A stretch of DNA of 64,000 bases from assembly GCA_035610835.1 (NCBI GenBank), contig CM069445.1, positions 79,825,465-79,889,464 on the forward strand. Direction: 5' to 3'. Made by a program: the position numbers and the translations under genes. The notes under the pieces are model-generated. The model made no database searches and was not told the DNA's origin. It saw nothing but the letters and a program-made list of their open reading frames with translations. Below are positions 52,346 through 63,852 of the stretch, piece after piece (position 1 is the stretch's first letter; every line of letters begins with the position of its first letter). This DNA is from Ophiura sarsii (Eukaryota > Echinodermata > Ophiuroidea > Amphilepidida > Ophiuridae).

Positions 52346-52429
52346 GTACACACTTTGTTGGTGGTTGAATTCGTAGGGTTATTACACGTACACACTTTGT
52401 TGGTGGTTGAATTCGTAGGGTTATTTGCG
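52346..52429 (+). repeat. Tandem duplication, 42 bp x 2
   Basis: GTACACACTTTGTTGGTGGT plus TGAATTCGTAGGGTTATT starts at 52346 and 52388, identical across the core. Confidence 0.92.
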
Positions 52430-52464
52430 GAAGGTTGTTCATACTTTCAGCGCAGATTTCATCA

Positions 52465-52690
52465 TAACCCTAACCCTACCATATACCACGACTGGGCACG
52501 TTGGTACCACCCGGCATGGAAGTTTTTCGATAAAAAAATGGACCCAATCCATATAGTTTGCGCAATACACTGCGCAGACTACCGTTGGCAGTCGTGGTGT
52601 AGTGGGAAATCCTAAGCTCCACGTGCTGGAGGTCCCTGGATCAAATCTCAAATCTCGGGGGATCAGGGGATATTTTGGTCGATTTTCCAT
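52465..52690 (+). mobile_element. tRNA-like SINE or MITE with TAACCCTAACCC end
   Basis: The left side begins ATAACCCTAACCCTACC, again telomere-like. At 52587-52649 is a tRNA-like block: GGCAGTCGTGGTGTAGTGGG (A-box-like TGGTGTAGTGG) and, about 35 bp on, GGTCCCTGGATCAAATCTC (B-box-like). CAGTCGTGGT is also found inverted near 52478-52487, so the unit may fold back. Boundaries are uncertain. Confidence 0.5.
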
Positions 52691-53002
52691 GTTTAGTCTA
52701 CCGAAAAATGCAGAACATTCTTAGTTCCTTGAACTACGTAGTTAGTTTTCCGAGCGACTTTTGTGCTCTCGTGTGAATGACGGCCTTCGACTTTTGTGCT
52801 TTAGTGTGAGTGACGGCCTTTACTATTTCTTTACTACTACTGTCTACCGAACAAAAAATGAATGCCTTATCTTATTTGATTTAATAAAAAAAGTTACCTC
52901 CCTGTAGACTAAAAGTAGCTCCCAGTTCTCAATAAATCCCCGTGATCCTGCCGCTACTTTTGAACGAGAGCATCAATGATGCAGAAGCTCAGCTAGCGAC
53001 AA
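52691..53002. other. No gene recognised
   Basis: GAGTGACGGCC / GAATGACGGCCTTCGACTTT is duplicated at about 52760-52820. Otherwise nothing. Confidence 0.45.
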
Positions 53003-54313
53003 CAGGGCTCAAATTACATCGCGGCCATCGCGGCCATTGCCGCGATGCCCTCGCATCTGGCCGCGATGCCCTCGGATCAGTAACAAAATCACGGCCATAA
53101 TGGCCGTGCCCTATTTTTAACAGTGGCCGTGTGCCCTTTTGGCTCGCGGTTGGGGGTTCCGATAAACTTAACTTTGATCAAATTATTCCAAGTTCAATCC
53201 GATTTTGAAAGGTGCAATGTGCTTTAAAATTTTACAAAAAATGACGATGTGACAGTCCATTCGAGGTGTAAAGTTTTCATCTATCTCATGGTTGTTTTTA
53301 AACATGTATCCACCTTGTCTCTAGCTATATACGCAATTGCTCACTGCTCTGCTTTCCAACAGCAACGTACATATATGTGTGGTGGCATGGGAAAACCCTT
53401 CACATGGTCATTTTCTAGCAACTTGGTTTTTTTTCTTTGGCAGAGAGCTTCATACCCTTCTGTGTATAGGACTGTTTTTATTTTTTCAGAAATTCCATCT
53501 AGAACTACAGTTATAGTATTTTAAAGTCGGCAAGTTTAAACGCAACACTAAAATTGAAACTGGCAATTCAAAGGTGTACACAAAACCTTTTAAATGCTAT
53601 AATAATAATACAACTACATTGTTATATCACACAGAATAGCTTGTCATATGAAAAGGACTTTTGATATGAACCTAGTTTTTTGCGATATTATTAACAATTG
53701 TAAGTTCTTCACTTTCAAATCTTTACAATGCATTGTCGGAATTCACAAGTGGTTACCATGGTAACAATGTAATTTTACGTAAACATTGCATTTTGCACAT
53801 AAAAATTGATAAACAAGGTTCAGAAAAGTACTAAAATAAACTTAACATCTGACATTTTGCATAAAAAACTCCTGGAGACTAAAGTTCAAGGTATAATCTC
53901 TATCTTGGGACCAAAGTTGGAAAATTGACTTGAAACTCATTTGTTAGGAATATTTTGGTATGACCCAGATATCTCAATATTAACACTAGCGACTTCCGAC
54001 GGGTTTTCCCATACCACCACACATATAACATCACAAATTCACAACATGACAATGATACAGTATTAAAATATGTTGATTGACAAAATAAACAGACTGTCTC
54101 GTTTCATGCTGTAAAGTATTTAATAAAAGTCCTAGTGAAGTTTACATGTAAAATTATGGTGTAAATAATGTAATATAAAATGGCCTTGGTGCCCTTTCAT
54201 TCCAATATTGGTTTGGCCTTGGTGCCCCAGAACATGGCCTCGATGCCCTTCGAAATGGGTTATTTTTAAGGCCAAAGTGGCCGTGCCCCTAAATTGACGA
54301 AATTTGAGGCCTG
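53003..54313. mobile_element. hAT element, 1.3 kb, non-autonomous
   Basis: The left end is CAGGGCTCAAATTACATCG and the complement of the right end is CAGGCCTCAAATTTCGTCAA. A perfect 8-bp target duplication, AGCGACAA, is at 52995-53002 and 54314-54321. GGCCGTGCCC/GATGCCCT motifs recur near both ends. Inside, ACATATATGTGTGGTGGCAT plus GGGAAAACCC at 53368 recurs inverted at 54000-54029, marking a nested inverted-repeat unit of about 660 bp. The 91-codon frame at 53249-53524 shows no hAT dimerisation or DDE features. Confidence 0.93.
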
Positions 54314-54346
54314 AGCGACAAGCTATAAATTTTATGTATCCATTAG

Positions 54347-54698
54347 CAGGGGTCGCATTCTGACACGTCTGCGCGTCCTAGACCTCTCACTTTCTTGTAG
54401 TGACGCGTCAGATCTCTAATTGGAAAGACTGCGGGTCCCGATCAAAATTGAAGGGACCCCTTAAATTTGACGATGTATGGAAATGGAAACCTTAAGAAAT
54501 TCTGTAAATTACATATCCATCCTTTGCTCACAATATAAATTCATTAAAACTGTCTGTAAAAATGTAAAATTTTCAAATACCCAAACTTCAGGACCCCTCA
54601 ATTTTGTTGGGGACCCCTTAAATTTGTTTTTTGAAGTCCTACATGGTCCTGAAAAAAGTCATGAGACCTATTACATTTTTGATCCAGCGCTATCCCTG
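54347..54698. mobile_element. hAT MITE, CAGGGGTCGC ends
   Basis: The ends are CAGGGGTCGC at 54347 and GCGCTATCCCTG at 54687-54698 (complement CAGGGATAGCGC). A perfect 8-bp duplication, TCCATTAG, is at 54339-54346 and 54699-54706. AGGGACCCCTTAAATTTG and a near copy recur inside. It is 352 bp and inserted only 25 bp from the target duplication of the previous hAT element. Confidence 0.93.
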
Positions 54699-54706
54699 TC
54701 CATTAG

Positions 54707-55896
54707 TGACAAGCTGTCAATTTCATGTATTGGATAGATTAGGTCCATAATGTATTGGTTGAGCTATGAGGTGTTTTCTTTAAAAATATTTTTAAAACTC
54801 AGTAAATCACCCAATTTTATCATTATAAAGTTTTGGATCCAATGTCATTCCCACTTGAACAGCTCAAAACATAATAATGTATGCACAAAAATTATCATTT
54901 TTTATATGTTTACCGCTTATTTTACAACTTGACCTCAGATGACATTTGACCATAAAAGGTGACCTTAATAGGTGACCTTTGACATATGAATGTTTAAATA
55001 AATAATTAGACACAAAAAACAATGTAAATAAACCTCAAATACATCATTTTAGGACTCTGATGAGCTTTTACATTGCCTCTAGATTTTTATTATTTTATTT
55101 ATGCTTTCTTTATTGAGGGTAATATGCTTCAGTGACTTGCACTGCTTTCCAAGCAGGCCCTCATTTCGATACATCATAAGTACATACAAACAAAAGATTT
55201 TATAGTCTGTTATATCCAGTACCCACTGGCATGACTGGCTTGGTAAATTAAATTATGCCTACCTACACTGGCGAATTCTGCAACTTTTCAGCATTTTACT
55301 CAGAACTTTCAATGGATATTTCAACTTAATGTGCACTTTTTAATTCTGCCGATCCCCAAGGATAGTTTAGGGGGAAATGTCTTGCTACACGTCCCGTAAC
55401 TCAAGTGCGCATGCTCAAACCAATTAAAATATGTTGTAGCTATACACGATTTATTCTTTATCGTTTAGTAAGTGTACATACTTCAATCTCATTGGTTAAC
55501 ACGTATGAAATCTGATCCATATCGTGTAAACAACTAGTCAAACCACACGATATATTCCCATATCGTCGATTAACTGCGTTACCAGATGGTGCGAAATGAT
55601 ATTACGTGTAAAGTGATTGCTTTGCGTCTGTGGAAGAGTTGCGTAAAATACGAATAAAATGGCGGATGATTTAAATGCAACCGAGTCGATTTCTGTTACA
55701 TTCTGAGGCCGAAATATACCGCAAAAAGGCCTAACCCACGCCATAAAATAAATGATCTGCATATAACCTAACCAGACATGTTTTGTGCCATATCACATTC
55801 GGCATGCGGATATGACATGCCAAACCATAGGTATTTTTCCGTATTGTGTGAACATGCAGGGGATAACTAATAGTAATAGTACGGGACGTGAGGCAA
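54707..55896. other. No gene recognised; TGACCT-rich fragment
   Basis: 54925-54985 has several TGACCT/TGACATT motifs like the satellite at 33230. ACGTCCCGTA near 55388 and TACGGGACGT near 55881 could bound a decayed 500-bp inverted-repeat unit. Confidence 0.4.
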
Positions 55897-56267
55897 GATA
55901 TAGCCGTTTAGGGAGTGTTCAGAAATACTTGGGGCCTGGGGGGTGGCCAACTTGCAGTTCTGGGTTTCTGAACTTTTTTGACGTAGCTAGGTTATTCATA
56001 TTGGGGGCGAGAAATGAGAAAGAACCAACAAGACTTTTGTGAGTCAAGAACTGTGCAATTTTTTTTTGACTTTACACCTACTTTTGGAACGATTGAGGTA
56101 CATTTTTGCCCCGGTGGTTTCAGTCAACATTGACTTTGGGTACGCATGATCGTTCCAAAACTCGCGGAAAAGGGCGGTTTTCTGTATCATGTCCGCGGAC
56201 ATTCCGCGAACATACCATGTCCACGGTTTTCCTAAATTGGGGGTGCTTTTTGAAGCTATGTCCGCGA

Positions 56268-57514
56268 CAGGGCTGGAAAAGATGCAAGGTTTCCCTGCAA
56301 GAGAAATTTGACAAAGTTGGATTTACCGCTGGTTTAGCGGCGGAGGGGGCGGCCCCCCATAGAACCTTAAAGGGCACATGCAATGCAAATACAAGTGGTG
56401 TGATTTGAGTCAAGTCTACGAGGAGGGACCAGAAAGCATTCAATATATGAAGAGGTATTTTGCAAAAGGGCCTACATCCACTTTGGCTCTTATTGAGAAA
56501 AAGTCAAAAAACTGTTTCTAAATATTCAAGTTGAGCAATTGAAAAACTGAATGAATTATGAAAGAGGTACACTACATACTAATTCAAATTGAAATAAATT
56601 TCAAATGTGCTAGTTTTCAATTTTTTTAAAATCATGTTTACATTTTTTGAAAATTTGGATGTAGGCCCTTTTGCAACAAAACTCCATCTGTTTGCACATA
56701 GAGAAAAAATACCACACAAAAAAAATCATTTATTTTAATCATTTAAAAAAAAGAAGTTTGATATAGAAATGTATAGGTCACGATCATATGTTTCAAGGAA
56801 ATAAAGTCATTTTTTTCAAAAATACCTACATCTCATTGTAAACAGCCATTGAAGTTGTTGTTTTGTTGCAAAAGGGCCTGTATCCCAATTTAATTCTGGA
56901 TACAGGCCCTTTTGCAACAAAACAACAATTTTGATGGCTGTTTACAATGAGATGTAGGTCTTTTTGAAAAAAATGACTTTGTTTCCTTGAAACATATGAT
57001 TTTTCCCTATACATTTCTATATCAAACTCATTTTTGAAAAAAATGCACCATAGCCCTTTTGCAACAAAGCTCTTCATATGTGCTAGTTGATTATGACATC
57101 AATTGTGGAACTATTGATAGCTCTGTGAGTACTATGAAAAGAAAATTCCAGGTGACTGGTTTGAATCTATTCATGATACTCACTGATAATCAATATACCA
57201 CAAATGATGTCATTTGTGGCATGTTCATTTTTCTGGCCCTGTTTATTGTAATGGAATGTCCCACAAAGACTTGTAGCAGGATTATCATCCCTTTTCCTGT
57301 GCCCTTTAAGCTTTTTGGAAAATTAAGGTCCAATTGATGCCATGGTGCATCATATTATGGAATATTGGCTGTATAATGCCTAATACTCTAAAAAAAAAAC
57401 TCTTAAATTTAAAAAAAAAAAAAAAACATTTTTAGGGGGGTAGGGATTTCCTGCGATATTGCAACATTTCCCCGCACATGGAGCTTGCCGATTTGCCCTC
57501 TTTTTCCTGCCCAG
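56268..57514. mobile_element. hAT MITE, CAGGGCTGGAAAA family, with nested insertion
   Basis: It begins CAGGGCTGGAAAAG and ends CTTTTTCCTGCCCAG. The flanks are GTCCGCGA at 56260-56267 and 57515-57522, a perfect 8-bp duplication inside the TGTCCGCGA repeat. The terminal parts match 8894-9265, including GGTCCAATTGATGC and GGAGCTTGCCG. The 1247-bp length is explained largely by a fold-back insertion at 56445-57079. Confidence 0.92.
56445..57079. mobile_element. Nested fold-back element, GCAAAAGGGCC arms
   Basis: Outer arms ATATGAAGAG..TTTGCAAAAGGGC (56445) and GCCCTTTTGCAACAAAGCTCTTCATAT (57053-57079) are inverted. The core 56757-57028 is a near-perfect palindrome of about 135-bp arms. TTGTTGCAAAAGGGCCTGTA and its complement flank a short loop (CCCAATTTAATTCTG). 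A further TAGGCCCTTTTGCAACAAA occurs at about 56664-56682. No ORF and no clear target duplication. Confidence 0.85.
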
Positions 57515-57860
57515 GTCCGCGATTTCCCTAAATTAGGGGTGTTTTTTGAAGCTTTGTCCATGTTTTCCAAAAATAAGGGGTCATTTTGAAACCTATGTCC
57601 GCGATTTAACAAAATTAGGGGTGTTTTTTGTAGAGGTTTATGTACGCAAAGAAGAAAATAAAATAGAATGTCCTCGTTTTTACGCAAGCAGTGGGACTAT
57701 ATATAAAGTGTCCTTGGAATGGTGAAAAAGGGGGGTCATTTTCAGGCAAAATGTCCGCCTTTTAGTACGAAAAAGGGGGTCAAATTGGCAAAATTGTCCG
57801 CGAAACACCTTCAAATAGGGGGTATTTCAAGATCCTGGAACAATCATGTGTTACCCCTCT

Positions 57861-58037
57861 GAATACGAAGAGAGAACACCAGGATTTTTTCATCTGTGTA
57901 CTTTTGACCATCATAATTCCATGATTCCATTCAATATTATTTCATTATTATATTAAACAGTTGTAATTTTATCTATACCAACACTTCACAACAAGGTCAT
58001 GGCCGAAATTTTATAATACAGTGTAGCTATTGATATA
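57861..58037. other. Short gap, nothing recognised
   Basis: AT-rich. Confidence 0.5.
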
Positions 58038-58219
58038 CTGTAAAAGCTGAAATTTTGGCGGCGGTTTTATTTTGGCGAAAATTATGACACGCCAAAATAA
58101 TGTTTTCAACATTCATGCAGTGCATCCAGAAGGTCACCCACGAAAAAAACAATTCGCGAAATGTCTATGATATCAAAATGTGCGAAAATATCTGTACACG
58201 AAAATATTGGCTTTTACAG
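58038..58219. mobile_element. MITE, CTGTAAAAGCC ends, TA target
   Basis: The left end is CTGTAAAAGCTGAAATTTTG and the complement of the right end is CTGTAAAAGCCAATATTTTC. TA flanks both sides at 58036-58037 and 58220-58221. The 182-bp body has repeated TTTTGGCG / CGCGAAAAT motifs. The structure is that of a mariner-like MITE. Confidence 0.88.
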
Positions 58220-58221
58220 TA

Positions 58222-60054
58222 GCACACATTGTCTGCTGGTGGATTGACTGATAAACAGTCATTATATTGTCCATTGATATGTTGATTCAGGAGTGTGACA
58301 GTAACAACAATTGTTTGTTTGGGCAAGCTTTTGAAGACAGGCAGTGGTATAAGGCAACAAAGAAAAAATGTTTGTTTGTCCATAGAGGTCCAAAAAAGGT
58401 AGGGTCTGTAGGTTGGATAATTTTTTATTTTTTTATTTTTTAAATATGGATATTGTATTTGGGAATATAAATTTGGCATGAATACTGTGAATGATAGTCA
58501 TCCAAACACAAAACACATCACTTTGATAGTATTGAACTTTTTTTCATGAGTTTGTTAGAATTGAAATCCTGCTCGGACAGATTGCCTGTATAAAGTTGCA
58601 ATATTGTAGTACTGGTTGCAACACTCGGTCAAAGGGTATTTTTTGTAACAAATTTGCAATGCGCAGATACCGTGAACATGTTGTCGGTCGCCGCCATTTA
58701 TTATGATAGAATATTTGCAAAAAGTGAAATAACATAGTGGTGATGTTCTGTTAGATATATATACGTGAAAGTATTACTAAACCTATTTTTTACCGAACTA
58801 ACAAAAAAAAAGTTTTATATTATGTTGAAATCAGCTTACAGCGTACGAAATTAGGAATAAGACGGTCCTTTTGGCCATTTAAATTGCTCAAAAAAAAGTT
58901 ATTTTAAAAAAATAATAGAAAATAAAAAATAATATGGTCGGCACCAAGGTACACGGTCGGTCGGATGTGGACAAACAAACAAAAAAGTATTCTTGGCCTA
59001 AAGGAACTGAGCTGTTTGTTTTGAATTTGACACAAGCTCAAATAATGATCAACAATTTCTTGATGCACCCCAGGATGCTTCACTTTCATCACATGACCAG
59101 ATGACCTTCAGTTGTTAATTACTTTAACACATGTGTGACACTGTTTGTTCTGGTGATATTAAGCCCTGCTAATACTGTAGGGGCGCTAAGCATTATGGGG
59201 TACATCAAGAAATCTTCTTTGAATAATGATAGTGATAAATGACTTGCCTTGCAGGCGCTTGCTTGACCTGGACGAGTTTCAAGACACCCTAGTTTTTTGG
59301 TTAAACCTTTAATAACATTTTAACGCAAGTGAAAAACGTCAGGAAATGCATCTCATATGTTGTATCGTAACATATCTAGAAGATATGCGGAGTCACTTTT
59401 TTAAATGTTTTATCTGTTTTGTCTTAATTGCCATTTTTCTGGGCCATTTTTACTTCCTAGCGTTTAGAAACTATTGCCATTCACCATGCTATCACTGACC
59501 TTTCGAACGTGATAACAAGAGCCTCATCCTACTGTAGTAGGCTGAGCTAAAAAAGTAGCTCCCGGTACAAAAAACTGTTATCTTGAGCCTTGCCCGAGAT
59601 TACAAATCACCATTTGGTTTTCAAAGAACTAGTATATTTCAATAAAAATACCATTTAAATTTCCTAAACAAAACACCCCAAATATAAGGGCTCATGAGGG
59701 TCAGTAAAATCGGTATACATTGACCATAAGAAGGTGAAAGTGATTTTTCCACAACATTTAATAGCATGTTAAATTGTTAGACTAAGAAAGACTTTCAAAA
59801 TCTGCACACTTTTTGGCTTTACGATAGACATGCAAAATTATGCGTAACATCGGGAAATTGGAACTCTTGTACTTTTCTATTTTTTTTATTTCACAATATA
59901 AATATCTAATGACTATAGTTGTTGCAGGCCTATGCAGGGGTATATCGTATTGATTCATGGTGGTGAGGAGGGCCGGCTGTAAACAACTCACAGTTTGGGG
60001 ACTTGGGGTGTGTTTGCCTTGTTTTATTAAATTTCAATTGCATGAAAACACACC
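58222..60054. other. No gene recognised
   Basis: AT-rich. A CCGACC-group repeat piece lies at 58900-59010 (GGTCGGCACC, CGGTCGGTCGGATG). Short frames show no domains. Confidence 0.45.
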
Positions 60055-60360
60055 TTAACCCTAACTCCCACGGCTATGTTTTTGCGTGTATCAGGGGGAA
60101 GGGGGAAAAAGTACCATTTTTTAACCTGAAAAATCAACGAGCACCCCTCCCCCCCCACCCCCCCCCCCCCCCCCCCCCCCCCGGGATTCGATCCTGGGAC
60201 CATCCGCACCCCAGTCTGTGCCCTTACTAACTGAGTTAACTCCCCAGCGGGAACAAACTTTGTGCCCACATATGCCTGCGGTAGGTGACGTAATCGAGCC
60301 AATGCAGCAGCATGCGCCTATTTTGAATGATTTTGTATGGTCTATTGGGGTTAGGGTTAA
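60055..60360 (-). mobile_element. tRNA-derived element with telomere-like ends, copy 6
   Basis: TTAACCCTAACTCCCAC start and GGGGTTAGGGTTAA end. The A box on minus is GAGTTAACTCAGTTAGTAAG and the B box GGATCGAATCCCGG. GTGACGTAATC is present. An interrupted C run (25 C at 60158-60182) lies next to the B box. Part of the middle is deleted relative to other copies. It is a single copy, not a dimer. Confidence 0.9.
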
Positions 60361-61732
60361 ACAAAAAATAAAATAAGAAGATTAATAAAATCAAGATTTG
60401 TATTTAAACTTGACAATGCACACTTAAAAGATTCATGTGGTATCGATAAAATAAGTTCCATCTGACATCGCTAAATCCATCAGAATATGAGTTGCGAGAA
60501 ATAATGAATAATGAAAAAACACCTCCTCATTTACAAAATATCCCTGACGTGAATTTGTTGGCCTAATAAAAGAGGTCATGAATTTCGCCAAGCATCCCCT
60601 GTTTGGGGACAATATTGAGAATAAAAATTGGCACTGTTCTCATTCAATGTGAATTTTGCGACGTGGAAAGTCAATGTGCAGTTGTGAGTGATACCCTACT
60701 GAGGTGTAGACAGGGTATCTATTGAGTCTACTGAGCTCCCCAGGCCACAGACGGCTGTATGATAAGGATGTCCACTACCTCTGTCAATTACCGATGTAGT
60801 TCTATTCGTATGATCTACTTGTTTACCTTGCATGAGTGCGTTTTTAATTACGCATGTGCATGAAGATGTAAACATAGGCCGCCATCAACCCTAGCTAGCT
60901 ATAGTCAAAATGTTATAGAGGACCTCAAAGGCAAGATGAGTTTAAAAAATTACAGAAAAAGCATTAAACTGCGTCTAATAATTACATATTTCGTATTTTC
61001 TTGTACACTCATCAAAAGGAATTTCAATATCGTTTTGCTAAAACTAGTACATTTTTTGTATTCATCAGTTGGAAACAGAAACAGAAGGAACACCAGACTA
61101 ATGTTGTAAATTTCCGTTTAATGAACTACCCGATAAAATTAGCCGATGAGCCGCATTTCAATACTTCCGGGTTGGGAAAACATTTCTGGCAAGTAAAAAA
61201 CTCTGCACGAAACTTGCAACTGTCGCTTTGTATTGAAATGTGTGCATTTGAAGCATATTCGTAGGCACGGCAATTCATTACTGCGCAATCACTTCTGCGC
61301 ATGATGTCACATCAAAACATTGCCTAGTTATTTTTAGTTTTTTGCAGAGCGTTCGCGATCAGCCGAACAGCCAAACTTCCTAGTGCATTCTGGGTAATAT
61401 TTCAGGTTTGTTTACAATAGCCATCTTTAAAATTCTTCGAGCTAGCGTAACAGAAAATAAATTACAAACATCGAATATCTCATTAATATTCAAAATAGGG
61501 ATGCAAATATGAGTAGACTCCTTTTTAAAAGAAACAAAATGCAAAGCCAAGGCAGTAGGTGGGTGGTAGGACATAATTATTTGAATTGTATTAGTACCTT
61601 GACCTTGGATAATAGTTAACAACGCCGACAATATTAAATCAGGTGACTTTACCCCCAAAATATTACAATATTAATATTAAATAGTCACCTCGTCCTGCTT
61701 TTAAAAAACGCAACAGTAAACTCACAGCTTTA
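60361..61732. other. No gene recognised; mildly CpG-rich 61265-61400
   Basis: A short patch with GCGTTCGCGATCAGCCGAAC and TGCATTCTGGGTAATA resembles promoter-type sequence in composition. No exon can be tied to it. A Harbinger-like AATAATGAATAATGA fragment lies at 60498. Confidence 0.4.
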
Positions 61733-62139
61733 GGCCATGGTAATGAAAGTCTTAGATTTGTGTCCGGGCATTTTTCAAATCACATGCGGCCGTTTTTCAT
61801 TACTCATTATCAATTCATTATCCTATCCAAGCACGATTTCCCGGATTTCCTGCAGGGAAGGGCGCCATCTATTGTCGAAAATGTGTTGAAAACACATTTT
61901 CGACAATAGATGGCTCAAATCCAAGATGGCGGCTTGATCGCGATCGCCAGCGTTGAACGAAGTGACTGAAAACATCGTTCTTTCGCTGACTGACGACTCA
62001 CAAAGCAGGAAACGTTGGGATTTTTGTGTTTTTACGCGAATAATGACAATTTTCTTAAATAATGAGTTTTCATGCGGGAGGTTTTGGATTGGACCATGCG
62101 GGCGGTGGACGCAAATCTAAGACTTTCATTACCATGGCC
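61733..62139. mobile_element. PIF/Harbinger-like MITE, copy 3
   Basis: The ends are GGCCATGGTAATGAAAGTCT and its exact complement, extending through TAGATTTG. TTA flanks both sides at 61730-61732 and 62140-62142. The TAATGAAAG core is shared with the element at 18319. It contains GGCGCCATCTA, CAAGATGGCGGC (YY1-like) and a perfect 24-bp-stem hairpin. 407 bp, no ORF. Confidence 0.9.
61864..61914. repeat. Perfect hairpin, 24-bp stem, 3-nt loop
   Basis: The stem begins GCCATCTATTGTCGAAAATG, is closed by loop GAA and is mirrored exactly. Located inside the Harbinger-like MITE. Confidence 0.95.
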
Positions 62140-62142
62140 TTA

Positions 62143-62404
62143 GCTTTAAATAGATTGGTTTATTCAAAAACCCTTGGTAAAGCCCCAAAACCCAACTGAC
62201 AAGAGAAGCGACTATACACATGTTCCCAGATCGACCAAGTCATACTAGTCGATATTTGATCGACCAACAAAGTGATTGAAAACGCACTGATGCGTGGTAA
62301 ACAAACTGTATCAACAGACAATAGAAAGAACTTGTGATTGACAGACACAGTGGACGTCCTTATACATGTAGGTTAGGTCAGCCCATTCATCTGGGTACTT
62401 TTTA
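62143..62404. other. Short gap, nothing recognised
   Basis: No repeats or coding sequence that I can support. Confidence 0.45.
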
Positions 62405-62568
62405 CAGTTTGCTGTTGACAACAAACCAGACGTTTTAACAGGGCCTTTCACTCAGTTTTACGCTCAACCATACAGTACAGTTACAGTCAGTAGATCAACC
62501 CAAGCAATCGCGTCCCTCTGTGGAAGTGGCCTTTATTTACGTCTTTGGTTTGTTGTCAACGGCATGTG
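62405..62568. mobile_element. Inverted-repeat MITE, GTTGACAACAAACC arms
   Basis: CTGTTGACAACAAACCAGACG near 62412 pairs with CGTCTTTGGTTTGTTGTCAACGG near 62540-62562. A palindromic TGACGTCA (consensus CRE) lies just after it at about 62567-62574. No target duplication was confirmed. Confidence 0.65.
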
Positions 62569-62574
62569 ACGTCA

Positions 62575-62946
62575 CTCCGGGGCGACCTATATGATGGCTG
62601 CATATAGCCATCTGTCCCCAGCCAGCACAGGCCGGGATACACCGATGCCTAAAAATAAAGCTAGGCTTGTCTTCCTTGCGAGTAAAATTTTAATAAATTC
62701 CCACACAGTTGAGTTGGCTCTTTCCACAGAAAAAAATTACATTAGCATATATCACACAACAAAATAACAAATAGGCACTTGATACTTGATACGGTGAATC
62801 CTTTGCAGCTGTGATCGCAGCTAAACTGGATTGTGGTGCGTGACGTCCGTAGCCAGACGGAATGTGCAGTATAGAAAAATGGTGCGCGTACTGAAATATT
62901 ACTTAAAGTTTTTCAAAATAAGGGTGCGCTAAAAACTGGTAGGGAA
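62575..62946. other. No gene recognised; probably includes LINE 3' flank
   Basis: The part next to 62947 is the short 3' untranslated end of the minus-strand LINE. The remainder is unassigned. Confidence 0.4.
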
Positions 62947-63852
62947 TTAAAGGACGTTGCTACCATGTGGAGGCTGCATAGCCCTAATGGTAGGCATGGA
63001 TGTGGTCCTGAATATGTTGACCGATGGATATATGTGGAGGACAGCAGCTGGTGGGAGTCTGTCCCATACATAGATCGCCCGTTGGTAGAAGGCGAATTTG
63101 TGTGCATTTATTGATGTGTGTATATTGTTTACATACTTGAGAGGGTGGTCCAATCTGTTGGAGATATGTGTAGCCCTTTGAATGTTGTGTGGAAAGTGAA
63201 TGTTTACCAGGCCGTATTGTATTTTATAAATCATGGTGGCTTGTTGAGCCAGGCGGCGGGTGTGGAGCGAATCCCATTTGAGTTTAGTGATTAAGGGGGT
63301 AACAGGGGTTTGTCTCCTGTAGTCACGGAAGACAAACCGGGCTGAAATGCGCTGTATTTTCTCTATTCTGTTTATTTCGGATTTTGTTTGAGGGTTCCAG
63401 ACCTCACTGGCGTATTCAACTTGTGGGCGAATGAGAGTTTGGTAAGCTCTAGCTTTGACTGTTTGGGAGCAGGGGGAGAGAGTTCTCCTCAGTAGACCAA
63501 GTGTACGATTGGCTTTATTTAGAACTTTGGTGCAATGATCATTCCATTTTAAGTCGTGCGAGATGGTGACTCCTAAGTAGTCTGCCTGTTGAACACAGGG
63601 GATGACCTCATCCAGTAGTGTGTACTGATGGGCAAGAGGTGTGCGCTTAAGTGTGATTGAGAGAGCAGCACATTTTTTGACATTGAATGACATAGACCAT
63701 TTTTTGGCCCATTTGCCTAGGCCAGGGTTGCCAGGTCATTTTGTAATATGATTTGATCCTGTGGATCTCTTATCTCTCTGTATATTATGCTGTCGTCAGC
63801 AAAAAGCTTAACAGTAGATTGTATGTGTTCGTTTACCCTTTCGCCTTGGTCA
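62947..63852 (-). mobile_element. 5'-truncated CR1/Jockey-type LINE reverse transcriptase
   Basis: The minus-strand frame from 63693 to the stop at 62947 gives 248 residues typical of the RT thumb and C-terminus: YLGVTISHDLKWNDHCTKVL, LIRPQVEYASEVWNPQTKSE and a late VWDRLPPAAV. Further upstream on the minus strand, 63693-63850 encodes DQGERVNEHIQSTVKLFADD with the catalytic FADD box, in a different frame. A small insertion near 63715-63725 (CTGGCCTAGGC where CTAGGC would keep frame) introduces a stop and frameshift. Sequence upstream of about 63852 no longer looks like RT, so the copy is 5'-truncated. It cannot encode an active enzyme, but its long intact frame implies recent insertion. Confidence 0.92.

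Larger units (their letters stand above)
55897..57860. repeat. Composite repeat with TGTCCGCGA minisatellite
   Basis: A repeat starting GGGAGTGTTCAGAAATACTT contains several units of TGTCCGCGATTT..AAATTAGGGGTG plus TTTTTTGAAGCT (56145-56260 and 57515-57640, with further GTCCGC units to 57810). It is interrupted by the hAT MITE at 56268. The outer family is not recognised. Confidence 0.65.
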
